Source: Siphonodentalium dalli (Eukaryota > Mollusca > Scaphopoda > Gadilida > Siphonodentaliidae). From it: a stretch of 64,000 nt of DNA. The notes beneath the pieces are model-generated. The model had not been told where the DNA came from, searched no databases, and worked only from the letters and a program-made list of their open reading frames with translations. The translations under genes were made by a program, and so were the position numbers. Shown piece after piece: positions 1-9,924 of this stretch; position 1 is the first letter of the stretch; each line of letters begins with the position of its first letter. The stretch spans positions 251,908,484-251,972,483 of the forward strand of contig CP136064.1 of assembly GCA_032622095.1 (NCBI GenBank), read 5' to 3'.

Positions 1-122
1 CCCTTCTGTTGAGTAAAGGGTTAACGTCGGATCGATCAGTCCATGTACTGATCCATGTCTCTTTACGAGGTCCAACGGCTGAACTACAATACGAGATCAT
101 GCCATGAATCTCCTCCATTTAA

Positions 123-430
123 AGGTACTCAATTCGAATTAACGCGCGCAAATTACTATTTCTTTGGCTTCGGGGGTAAACAATATTTGATTAGAGTCGA
201 GGAACCAAACCATCGAAACTCAGAGTGATCAGATATCGAGTGTTGAAATTTGTTATTTCTCGAAATGTGTTACTTATTTGTGGCCCAGAAAAAAGTCGTC
301 AAACCGACGGTCTCGGCCAAAATTGCGGATGAAGATGGATAACTCTCAAATCAAGTGGAAATACGGCCAAATTTCATGATACTCAAGTAGTAATACGGCC
401 ATATTTCGTTGAACAACATGTTGATAAATA
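123..430 (+). mobile_element. Partial TTAA-MITE (family A), one end
   Basis: A TTAA at 119-122 is followed by AGGTACTCAATTCG and then a block with GGCTTCGGGGGT and GTCGAGGAACC. The same order occurs in the complete copy at 19326-19821. The opposite terminal inverted repeat is not seen here, so this copy is truncated and its right limit is approximate. Confidence 0.6.
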
Positions 431-801
431 ACACGTTTTGGGAAATTTTATACCATTACTAGCGTACATACATGTGATATAAATCTCAACGATATGCTGT
501 ATGTTCCGTAAACAATTAAGCGTACAATAAAACATTGCTGACACAATATATGCTACGATATGTCACAAAACACGCTGGATGTTGTCGGTTGGTATATCGT
601 TGGCCCAACGTAATGCCAACGTAGATGACGTAGAAAGCTCTGACGTCAAACTATACGCGCGTGTACAACGGATCAGGCGTCTGCTTTTCATATTGCGCGC
701 TTTGTTCTGGTTCTCGTTCAGTGTTGCTGCTGGTATTGATTTGAGCAAATAAAGGATTCAGTTTCTTCAATTTGGAATTCAAGGATTTGTTCGCTCTTTA
801 G
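431..801. other. No gene seen
   Basis: This is AT-rich sequence. The only structure noticed is a short TTGGCCCAACG / ATGCCAACG patch near 590-625, related to the palindromic repeats at 1068-1326. A 61-codon minus-strand frame here has no recognisable protein features. Confidence 0.5.
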
Positions 802-1020
802 ATGCCACCATCGGTCATCGGGTCGCTATCCGAGGTAGGTTTACGTTTGTGAGAAACTACTCTTTTGTGTAAAATTAATTAATTATTTTTCCAATATTTT
901 TCTCGGAATCACAAAGTTCTGAATGTTTGCCCGGCGTACATATAAGTTATAGCGGGGAATACTTATTAACATATGCATAATAGTTTCTCACAAACTTGCA
1001 TCTGATAGTGACATGGTGGC
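802..1020. mobile_element. Small foldback (MITE-like) element
   Basis: The ends are inverted copies. GCCACCATCGGTCATC and GTTTGTGAGAAACTA on the left match TAGTTTCTCACAAAC and TGACATGGTGGC on the right, giving arms of about 50 bp around an AT-rich core. No coding capacity is seen and no target duplication could be fixed. Confidence 0.6.
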
Positions 1021-1067
1021 TGACGGTGGTAACTAAATTATGAACGGATTATTGGATGCCAAACAAA

Positions 1068-1326
1068 AAAATGCCCAACGTTATGCCAACCAATTTAGTT
1101 TGAGTTCCCAACGTTGTCCCTCCGTTGGGTCAACGTTATGCCAACCAAATTGTTTAGTTTCCAACGTTGGGCCAACGTTATGCCAACCATGTAGTCTGGA
1201 TATCAAGTTGGTCCAACGTTGGGCCAACACTCTCCATATATCGTCCAACGTCGGCCCAACGTTGGTTGCCCTACGTTGGCCCAACCATTCAGATGTTGGT
1301 TGTGCCAACGTTGGCCCAACCATGTC
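1068..1326. repeat. Cluster of CCAACGTTGG palindromic repeats
   Basis: There are about a dozen degenerate copies of a short unit built on CCAACGTTGGGCCAACGTTA, many of them self-complementary around AACGTT. Because the unit is nearly palindromic, both strands stay open and read as VGPTL-type repeats. I treat those frames as repeat artefacts. Confidence 0.75.
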
Positions 1327-1678
1327 ATGCTATCTGGGATCATCTTCGGTAATCCATAAAGACAATATAACAGATTTTTCGCATTTAGCTAGTGATTGAC
1401 CACAATAAACGAAGTTTTATATGAACACTGGTTGGCGCGAATTGGCAGTTTCGAGATTGGCTGGTTGTTGACAAATTGAAGTTCAGGTAGTAGCTTTGGT
1501 GCACATGTTAAGAATGGGAATTCCTGCTATAAGATTACATTCGCAGCTCTGAAATATGATATATATATATATATATATATAGGTATATATAATCAAAGCA
1601 GGTTTCCCCTTACCCACATTTAGGCCCTAGTTGCCATGGGAACAAGCTTTCCCCAATTAACTCTGCCAATACGCGCAC
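1327..1678. other. No gene; (TA)n microsatellite
   Basis: Unremarkable sequence with a pure TA tract at about 1558-1581. It ends where the foldback element FB-A begins with TAGTCCAG. Confidence 0.5.
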
Positions 1679-2460
1679 TAGTCCAGAAGCTGATAGGTAT
1701 CCAGGCACACCCAGGACTTAACTTCACCTGACTCATTTTCCTCCGCATGATGTCCCTCAACATTCAATCAATGTTAACACGAAAAAAGTGGTCGTGTAGA
1801 CACCAGACCAGATCATGGGCGTCCAACATGGCCGCCGTTTTTTTCAGACGGGTCACTAAGTCAGTTTGATGCAAATTATAGTGAGAAAATCTTGTCATAT
1901 GTCAAATGTATATATTTTTGTGAAGCTAAGATATAATTCCACTCTTCATAGTAAAAGGGGGGAACTCCCCGTTCAAGATGGTCGTCAAAATGGTAGTCGG
2001 AAGAGGAAAATTTAATGTGTTTTCACTAATAACTTCTTGATCAGTTTCTGTTGTATGGAACTGGGTGCTAATTGTGACTTTATTTTCTACTGTTCATTTA
2101 AGTGATCGTTGGAGCAATGAAATATGCCATTCATGTGGTCCCCGTCTCTTCCGATCCATAAACAATTCGATTTTACAGAACGCGATAAAAATTCACAAAA
2201 AATCACCTTTGGGATTGTAGTCATATTTCAACAATAAATGGGCAGAACTGTGCACTGTAAGTAAGGCATACCATTACTTATAAATATTCCAACTTAATCT
2301 GACTCAATGGAGCCAAAATTGTCACTCTGGCTCTAACTGGCTGCCAAAATCACACCCAAAATATGGAAAATGGTAAATATCGCCCCAGCGTGTTATGCAA
2401 TCGGTTAAAAGTTGGGGTTAATTTATAAAATTGGCTATTGTGTATTTTATAGATTGATAC
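1679..2460 (+). mobile_element. FB-A copy 1, left arm, first half
   Basis: It begins TAGTCCAGAAGCTG, related to the FB-T terminus TAGTCCAGGAGATA at 24705, and keeps the shared AACTTCACC and GTTAACA...AAGTGG blocks. It then runs collinear with 36541-37020 in FB-A copy 2 (CTTCTTGATCAGTTTCTG, AAATATGGAAAATGG). The arm stops at 2460 in ...GATTGATAC and resumes at 31715 with ATACTAACATTG. The uninterrupted copy near 37020 reads straight through this point, so the LTR element was inserted here. Confidence 0.8.
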
Positions 2461-2917
2461 TGTAGCATAGCTACAGGGCACCTTCCGTTGTATTACTATA
2501 TTAATTACAATGCATTCATTGTTATTTCGTCGATCGGTAACTTTTGATCACTTTCCTCACTTCAAATTGTACTTTATGCATTCATATTCTTAATATTACC
2601 TATATTTGTCAGATAACTAACCCTTAATTTGTAAATTCATCTGATTATTACCTAACTATCTGTTCTAATTCTGATCTTATTCACACTCATTCACATCGTC
2701 GTTACATTGTATTTATATCATTCTGGGATTTTCTAAGCTCTAAGCTCTAAGCCAAGAACACAGATTCCAAGAATTCCAGAATCACATAATACGGTTCAAG
2801 ATTTATACAGATCGCAAGATCTACAACAATATTTTATTTTTGTAACAAAGAGTAGGGGGAAACAGTCCACACTACCACGACAGAACAACAATATAGTCAA
2901 GACCCCACCACGTTACA
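2461..2917 (+). repeat. 5' LTR (457 bp)
   Basis: It starts TGTAGCATAGCTACAGGG and ends CCACCACGTTACA. The first 273 bp match 6065-6337 and the last 174 bp match 31541-31714. Positions 2734-2743 (TAAGCTCTAA, part of a local triplication) have no counterpart in either 3' piece. An internal deletion relative to the 3' LTR is possible, because this LTR has no convincing TATA box. Confidence 0.85.
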
Positions 2918-2920
2918 AAT

Positions 2921-2937
2921 TGGTGGCAGCGTTGCGG
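2921..2937 (+). other. Primer binding site
   Basis: TGGTGGCAGCGTTGCGG begins 3 bp after the LTR, where a tRNA-complementary primer site is expected in LTR retrotransposons. I have not assigned the tRNA. Confidence 0.6.
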
Positions 2938-2987
2938 ATTACGAAAACCAGTGATCGCTCGAATTTGGTATATAATTAAGTGCAGGT

Positions 2988-3464
2988 ATGACTCGGGAAA
3001 AGAAACCAAAGACCAAGACACGAGTAGAGAATCAGTCCGTTGATGAAGAAGTAGACTCAGAAATGGAAATTGTGCACGAGTCAGAGACTTATAGAACTAG
3101 AGGAATGACAGCAGAGGAGCAATTTACCAGATTAGAGAAATTGATAGAAGCTGATAGAATGGAAAGACAAAGAATGTGGGAAGTTGACAGAGAAGACAGA
3201 CTGCGATTCGAGAAAACGATGGCGGAAAATCTTAGACAGATAATGAATCTGGTCACTACCCAGACTTGTCGTGCAGATGAGAGTCAATCCGATGCGGATC
3301 AGTGTGTCGGCACAGAAGAATTACGCCCGAGGCAGGGACACAAGGTCCACGATAAAGACACAGAAGGACCTGCTATCACAATCACGCGCACAACAATCGG
3401 TGATTCCGATTGGTCACATGATAATTTTTGTGACGAGAGGCCAAGTATTTCGCCTCAGAATTGA
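2988..3464 (+). CDS. Gag N-terminal part, coiled-coil
   Basis: A 158-residue frame that starts with ATG shortly downstream of the primer binding site. It is very rich in Glu, Arg and Lys, with a probable coiled coil at about residues 38-90 (heptad-like MTAEEQFTRLEKLI and following). This fits the N-terminal region of some Ty3/gypsy Gag proteins, which form the cytoplasmic RNA-packaging particle. No retropepsin or zinc knuckle is present in this piece. The frame ends at 3464 and the recognisable Gag core is not reached until 4939, so the protein is interrupted. The assignment rests mainly on position. Confidence 0.5.
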   Translation: MTREKKPKTKTRVENQSVDEEVDSEMEIVHESETYRTRGMTAEEQFTRLEKLIEADRMERQRMWEVDREDRLRFEKTMAENLRQIMNLVTTQTCRADESQSDADQCVGTEELRPRQGHKVHDKDTEGPAITITRTTIGDSDWSHDNFCDERPSISPQN

Positions 3465-4938
3465 CGATGTCAATTTTCAGATCCAGTTTGTCCGAATCAT
3501 AATCGGCATGGTACAAATCTCAACGTAAAGTGACATGGGCCTACCGGTAGCGTACATAATGGGAATAAGGAACTCAGACAAAACAGCAAGCCGCTATTCA
3601 AAGATAGGTGTAACAGCCCGGCACAATATTTCGAAAGAGTGTCACGCCCACCCAATTTGGAATGTGACGACAATTTAACTCGCCAAAGAAATACAGACTG
3701 TGTTTGTTCCCCGCCTAGGCCGACGCAGCAAGCATACATAATGGTCGCAGATACGGGTTCCCGAATGTCAAATACTGATATTCCGAACCAAGAGAGAAAG
3801 TGCGGAGATAATGAAATGGTATTTAGGGCCACCGAATTTGAAGAAAACCGCCATGAATGCAATGTGAACTGGAATGCACTCAGAGAGATGCCAACGTGCG
3901 CAAAAATGTAATAAACAATAATTTTAAAAATAATTTCACTGTATTTTACTTAATTTATTTAATTTAATTTAATGTTAGCAAAAAAAGACAATTACTATTT
4001 CTCATTTCATCACAGATAAAAGGCAAATTACTATATTAATCATTTAAGTAATTAAAACCAATTGCATGTTGCCGAAAGGATGAGACTTTAATATCGATTA
4101 CATTTTTTTCAGCAGCATATTTTCATTTTCATTTTCCGATAGTCAAAGTTGACCAAAGGACCAATTATAAGAAATAATTAATACTATTTGTGTAAATATT
4201 GATAGCAGCCAATATGCAACAATAAATATCAATAATTAATCAATAATTAATCAATAACGATCATTTTATGTAATAATAAACTCTTCAAACGGCGTTTGTG
4301 TCAACAAATGCGTTTTGTTTTGTGTTACGTCATTCGTCGTATTTGACCCGGAACTCGGCTGAAGGTTAGGCTATTCAGCCTATTGCGTCGAATTACGAAA
4401 TCGCGTTTTGAATGTCTCTCATTTCCCGCACGATAAAAAGAGGTCTTCGCAAAACCAAAAATGATAAAACTTCCCAATTATAAGTAAAAATACACAAATG
4501 AAGGAGTCGATGTAGGTCCCGAAGGAGTCTATAGACTCTTTGATGTAGAGTTCTGATGGAGAAAATGTAGGTCGATCTATTTTTGTCATAACTCGGACGT
4601 ATTTTGACCTGGGAGAAAAATCGAAATCGAGGCTCACTACGAGCATGCCAGTTTTAAATATAGAAACAGGGAATCCCGACAAATGGCGATATCGGCGACA
4701 AACAATTAATCGAAAACAACACATAAAATAAAAATAGCACAAACGCGGCACAGTAAAAATGTCAGAACGCCACGAGGTTTTACGTCGTTTTTGGTGACGT
4801 CATGGAGTGAAACGGAGTAGGGTGACACCAACCTACGAATCTGTCTGATCGCCATACTGTTGCGCGAGCGCACGTAAATACACACACCCGAATGAAAACA
4901 TCCAAAACAAGAGACCCCAGGGCGTCTCGACGTCTAAT
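3465..4938. other. Gag interior remnant and AT-rich insert
   Basis: A 90-codon open frame at 3639-3911 (rich in Asn, Arg and Cys) may be a piece of the same gag, but I cannot show it. From 3912 to about 4890 the DNA is AT-rich, has no coding signal, and interrupts gag. I found no terminal inverted repeats proving a separate transposon. The interruption could be an unrecognised insertion or accumulated decay. Confidence 0.4.
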
Positions 4939-5955
4939 GTGGATGCTAGATGGGGACCGTGTGATACTGGCGGTTATCTGGACGACATATCACGACCTAG
5001 AGAGTTCGGGTTGGATCGACCACATTTTGGCTTCGATTATTACAGAAGTCCGAGAGAGCAAGAGATAAAACCAGACTTCTATGATGGTACGTCTCGCTGG
5101 TCCGATTACCTGATCCACTTCAATCTGGTGGCCAGAGCTAATGGGTGGTCAGAAGATACCAAGTTAATACAGCTCGGCATACACATGAGGGGGATTATCA
5201 AAATATGTTAGCGGTACTCAGATCTCGTTTCGAGCCCAGCAACCAATGTGAGAGTTATAGAGCTGAACTAGATACAAGGCGTCGGAAAATCAGAGAAACC
5301 CTACCCGAATTGGCTCAAGATGTTAAGCGTCTTGTGAGGATGGCTTATCCTACAGCATCTATGGACATAAAGGATACATTGGCGTTTCATGCTTTCCGGA
5401 ACTCCCTAGATGACCCGGACATCGAATGGGCCATTTGCCAGTCGAGTACAGAGAACATAGACAATGCTCTTGGGCTAGCTCTAAAATATGAAGCTTTTCA
5501 GCTGAGATCAAAAAGAAGAAATGTGTGGGACAAACAGAGGGTCCGACCAGTTATGGACAAAGGTTCCTACAACAACATCGACGACGGTAATGGCAACCAA
5601 TACGGCATTCCTCCACACACTGAGAGAGCTGCGAGATTAACGAAGCTAATCAATGACGAAGTCCATGACGCAGTGAAGAAAAACAAATCACTCAAAGAAT
5701 CATGCAGTTATCACTCAGAGAAGGATTGCTTCAAGAAACGAAAGGACGACAGAAACAAAGAAGAGACTTACACGTCGAGAAACCAGAGAAACAGGGAAGA
5801 AGAACACAAAGAATCGTGCAGTTACTGCTTCTGAAAGAATCACTCAGAGAAGGATTGCTTCAAGAAACGAAGGGACAAGAGAAACAAAAAAGAGACGTAC
5901 GCGTCGAAAAACCAGAGAAACCGGGAAGAATATGAAGAATCAAGATTACCTGCTT
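4939..5955 (+). pseudogene. Gag core, broken
   Basis: The first frame (4939-5211) contains a Gag-type YDGTSRWSDYLIHFNLVA stretch, characteristic of the Ty3/gypsy Retrotrans_gag domain. A one-base deletion in the G run near 5190-5195 moves the protein into the frame 5145-5834, which carries the rest of the domain (GDYQNMLAVLRSRFEP onward). Near the C terminus is a CCHC zinc knuckle with spacing C-x2-C-x4-H-x4-C. It is cut by an in-frame TGA at 5832-5834, with His and the last Cys downstream. No pol follows. The copy is dead as a protein gene, and its family would supply particle protein only if mobilised in trans. Confidence 0.75.
5697..5936 (+). repeat. Tandem duplication of the zinc-knuckle region
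   Basis: Two direct units (5697-5810 and 5811-5936), each starting GAATC.TGCAGTTA, cover the knuckle and the basic tail after it. The first unit lacks about 15 bases including the second Cys codon. The second keeps the full knuckle spacing but has the TGA. Confidence 0.7.
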
Positions 5956-6050
5956 ATTAATTCACATGTCATAATATCGGCAACATTATAATCATAATTT
6001 ATCACACCTATTGTATATTGTTTACCGGTTCAGGAGAACCTCTTCTCTTC

Positions 6051-6064
6051 AAAGGAGGGGGTGA
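6051..6064 (+). other. Polypurine tract
   Basis: AAAGGAGGGGGTGA lies directly before the TGTAGC start of the 3' LTR, the expected plus-strand primer position. Confidence 0.7.
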
Positions 6065-6337
6065 TGTAGCATATCTACAGGGCACCTTCCGTTGTATTAC
6101 TATATTAATTACAATGCATTCATTGTTATTTCGTCGATCGGTAACTTTTGATCACTTTCCTCACTTCAAATTGTACTTTATGCATTCATATTCTTAATAT
6201 TACCTATATTTGTCAGATAACTCACCCTTAATTTGCAAATTCATCTGATTATTACCTAACTATCTGTTCTAATTCTTATCTTATTCACACTCATTCACAT
6301 CGTCGTTACATTGTATTTATATCATTCTGGGATTTTC
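6065..6337 (+). repeat. 3' LTR, first 273 bp
   Basis: Near-identical to 2461-2733. Similarity stops abruptly after GGGATTTTC. The following TATAAATAGCGTGACGTCA (about 6356-6376) could be LTR promoter sequence missing from the 5' LTR, or the edge of the inserted DNA. Confidence 0.85.
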
Positions 6338-6446
6338 CCACTCTTCGTGTCAAGCTATAAATAGCGTGACGTCATTGGTAACTTCCGCCTTTAGTTGTTA
6401 CCTTAGTGATTTCTGACGCTGTTTTCGTAACGTCTTATTTCAAGGT

Positions 6447-6510
6447 AGCTACCTTACAAGCAATTGCGGACATCTTGATATGCGGTTATCCCATTCAGGA
6501 ACGATAACTC
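6447..6510 (+). repeat. Left inverted block of the 24.5-kb interval
   Basis: AGCTACCTTACAAG...ATGCGGTTATCCCATTCAGG...ATAACTC is an inverted near-copy of 30934-31000. With its partner it brackets 6447-31000. The pair could be the terminal inverted repeats of a very large element. No target duplication was found. Confidence 0.55.
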
Positions 6511-7441
6511 TAAAATATACAATGACGTCAGCAATCACGCACGCTATGCGTGCCCTTGGAGTTTTGAAAGCGGCAAAGGTGAGTTTGTTTTAAAGAATAG
6601 TTACAATTAAATTGAGTTATTTAAGACAATTAACATTATAAGAATTTATACGGCAAACGCGCGGAGAATAACTGTATGTTATAGTTGCTGTTGCAACGAA
6701 TATTTGATCAAATAGGTATCAATTTAAGACATTTCAGTCAATAAAACGACGTTTTTCCTAGACTAAATGATGGTGGTCATTGAGGCCATTTAACTTAATC
6801 CAAGTTAATCCTTAAGGGGGTGCCAGCTCCGAGAATAATTGCATGTTATTGGGTATTGTAATTGACATGAGGCCATGTAAGAGTGTTGCAATCGTGACAT
6901 TTACAATACAATTCGTTGAAATTGACTTTTCTATTACAGATAATTAGAATAATATTATTTGTATATCAATATAAACAAGTTTAAGCCATTAAGGTTAGTT
7001 AAACTCCTAGGCTTGGTCTCTTTTGTCAGCTCTGCATTAGTTATCTGACTTATCATTTATCAATATTATCATTTCCATTATTGCCAATAATGGAAAGCTG
7101 TATAAAGTGACTTTATATTGTACCATAAATGATAACAATTTAATTGATTTAATATCAAGTTCATTTCACCGTCACAGCAGCATCTGATTCTGATGCAATT
7201 CAATTTATTTGTTTGTTAAATCTGGTTAAAATTAAATGATAAATCTCTTGATTTGTCTTGTGGCTAGATTAATATAACATAAGATTAATATGATTATGAC
7301 ATTATGGTATTAAAATTAATTATTCCACCAACCAATGTTAAACCATGTACTAGACTAGTATTCAAATAAGTTTGATTAATATTGAATTACGGTAGTTATT
7401 AAATTTGTCCATGGAATCATTATCTCTCAAGAAACAAACAA
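6511..7441. other. No gene seen
   Basis: AT-rich sequence between the inverted block and the Harbinger inverted repeat. I saw no coding frame, tandem array or clear inverted repeat. Confidence 0.5.
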
Positions 7442-7850
7442 ACACACGTACCACAGTTTCGATGGCATAGTAGGTGTGACAATTAATTATGGTGGAGTTT
7501 GGTGACAATTGGCCAACATAATTTATATGGCATAGGAAGTCATGTCGCCCACCGCATATTCACACAGTGAGTCGACTGACCAATTAACCCATTGCGTTTC
7601 ACCAAGGCTGATCTCTACTCATTACGTTTAGCCACATTGTATTCTCTACGATACATAAAATTGCACGATCGATCGTCCATAATTGTGTTTGAACCTATTC
7701 ACTCACATATCATGCAAGTGGCATGTTTTTATTGATATGAGCTGAATACATGTTTATCTACTTATATTATTTTCACGCGTATTAAGTCAGTTCCCCAATT
7801 GCGTGTTTTATTTTGCGACGTTAAATTCTACGCATAATTAGGCTAACATC

Positions 7851-8807
7851 ATGTGGACAGATGCAGCTGTATCGGAATTGTTGGAAGCGATGCAGATAAG
7901 AGAAAGTATATGGAATAAACAAAGCGACTTATACAAGGATCTAAACAAGAAAAAAGCTGATTATAACGAACTTTTGGAAATTTTGTCCACGATTATTCCG
8001 GGTTTATCGGAAAAATCACTGAAGAGTAAAATACAGAGTTTAAGGACCATGTATCGAGAGGAAGTGAGAAAGGTGAATAAAAGCAAGAAAAGCGGCGTTG
8101 CTGCCAAAGATATATATGTACCAAAATGGAAGTTTTTTGAGGAATGCTCTTTTCTGGAGGAAAGTCTGTGGACCGGACCAGGGACTTATTCTAACATTCC
8201 ACAAACACGTGCAAATACCGTCGTTTCTGACCACTCCGATGTAACACAAGCCAGTATCTCGGATAGTATTTCAGGTGATGCTGATGTGCCTGCTACCAGC
8301 AGTAATGACACAAACGATAACAGTTCTGTGCAATCGACGCTACCGTCGACATCCAACGTGAGAAGGAAGCGTGGTGCTACGTCATGGGTGGACACAGCAG
8401 CCCAGGCATTCGCTACAATCGCCGATAATGTTACACAGAAAGAGGATGAATGTGATGTGTTTGGTAGAGACATCGCGATGGCACTGAGGCGTTGTCCGGA
8501 TGCAGAAAAACGACGTAGACTCAAGTTTTTGCTACAAACCACTGTATATAATTTTGAAGAGAGCAGCAGCTATTTACAAAATTTCCAAGGAAATCAAAGT
8601 TTCCCTTCAACTTTTATTTCCGGACCGACGGTGCCAGCGTATCCAAATGTTGGATCTTCGATGAATGGACAATCTAATCAAGGATCTAATGTTATGTTCA
8701 CATCGAATTATAATTCTCTGAATGGAATGCAGAATGGTAATGTTTATCCGACTGGACAGTCATGTGTCACCACGGACGTACAACCCCCTAGTACACCAGA
8801 CTGTTGA
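7851..8807 (+). CDS. Harbinger MADF/BESS-type DNA-binding protein
   Basis: This is the 318-residue accessory protein of the Harbinger element. In this superfamily a Myb/SANT- or MADF-like partner binds the transposon ends and carries the transposase to the nucleus. Residues about 10-103 form a MADF-like three-helix domain with Trp21 (IWNKQSDLYKD), the basic helix SLKSKIQSLRTMYREEVRKV, and PKWKFFEECSFLEE near its end. A Ser/Thr/Asp-rich linker follows, then a basic cluster RRKRG at 171-175 that may be a nuclear signal. A BESS-like motif at about 201-231 (DVFGRDIAMALRRCP...RRRLKFLL) is the usual companion of MADF and mediates protein contacts. The C-terminal 80 residues are Asn/Gln/Ser-rich. 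The frame is intact from the first ATG, and AATAAA signals follow near 9018. It converges on the transposase gene. Confidence 0.85.
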   Translation: MWTDAAVSELLEAMQIRESIWNKQSDLYKDLNKKKADYNELLEILSTIIPGLSEKSLKSKIQSLRTMYREEVRKVNKSKKSGVAAKDIYVPKWKFFEECSFLEESLWTGPGTYSNIPQTRANTVVSDHSDVTQASISDSISGDADVPATSSNDTNDNSSVQSTLPSTSNVRRKRGATSWVDTAAQAFATIADNVTQKEDECDVFGRDIAMALRRCPDAEKRRRLKFLLQTTVYNFEESSSYLQNFQGNQSFPSTFISGPTVPAYPNVGSSMNGQSNQGSNVMFTSNYNSLNGMQNGNVYPTGQSCVTTDVQPPSTPDC

Positions 8808-9539
8808 ACTGATGACTGACATTTTGAACTAGTTCGTTGGTGTCTTGAGATAATTGATTAAAAGAGCGTTCGTGAGTTTCTTATGTGTCATTCCATTTTA
8901 TCACTGACATGGGGATAGGGAGAAGTGGATGGTAATCGACCGCACTGATGGTAAAAAAATCCAACTAGTTAAAAAGAGACACAAGGCAGTCGCAGTGGGT
9001 TCAAGTAAATGTGGAAAATAAAATAAAAATATTTAATAAATATAACAAAATTAATTAACATGGAAAAAGTATTTTTTATTATCAATACTGATAACTCCGA
9101 TGACGATGTATAGCATGTTGGCACCATTCTTTTGTAAACAGTACTGTTACACGCCAGTCATCCCATACATATCGCCAAATGGAGTAGCTAATCAAATGTT
9201 AAGTCGAAATTTTTTTTGGTTTAATTTATTGTTGTTACCATTTGTAAATTGATCTTAATTTGCTGATCTGTTTACATAACATATGTTTTAACATGTGACA
9301 TCTCATCATTGGATGACTGCATATAGACAGTAATGTGGATATTTCCAACAACAAATATGGAGAAAATAAGACTTTTGATCTTTCATATCGGACTCGGGGG
9401 GGGGGGGGGGGGTCAAAATTCGAAGTTGGACATACGCAGAAAAGATAACTTATAAACACACCCATACACGCCGGAACCACATATATTAATGTTAAGAACA
9501 GTTGTTCCGGGGATAAATTAGCTTGGTAAATACGTTACT
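8808..9539. other. 3' region between convergent Harbinger genes
   Basis: AT-rich DNA with AATAAAATAAAAAT near 9018, a likely polyadenylation region of the MADF gene. A pure run of 17 G lies at 9396-9412. No further gene is seen. Confidence 0.5.
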
Positions 9540-9695
9540 CAAGGAACGACTTGCAGATCGATTGGGATCATTGGATTTTGACCGGCAGAGTAATTAAATA
9601 AAGTGTGTGAATCCCAAAATGATTCAAACGAACTTTGTTTAACTACCCTGCCGGTCAAAACCAATGACCCCAATCAACCAGCAAGTCATTCCTTA
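9540..9695. mobile_element. Hairpin MITE inside the Harbinger element
   Basis: Inverted arms of about 47 bp: AAGGAACGACTTGCAGATCG...TTTTGACCGGCAG against CTGCCGGTCAAAACC...GCAAGTCATTCCTT. They flank an AT-rich loop of about 50 bp. It lies between the 3' ends of the two genes and does not damage either. Confidence 0.7.
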
Positions 9696-9924
9696 TAATC
9701 ATATATCAGTACATGTTAATATTAGTCATTTGAAAAATATTTCAAAACTACCAAAACAATTGTCAAGAGTTCAATGACACCTACATTTAAGCAGCGAAAT
9801 ATTTACATATGGCATATTACTGGGACTACACGACTATACACATAAACCGCACACATTATAAAACATAGTTTATAGTTTAATCTCATTAAATCGAGTGTTG
9901 AATTTTGCAAGCACATAATAATTA

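Noticed and set aside
2461-6337. Complete endogenous retrovirus
   Set aside because: No protease, reverse transcriptase, integrase or envelope sequence is present. It is a gag-only LTR retrotransposon remnant.
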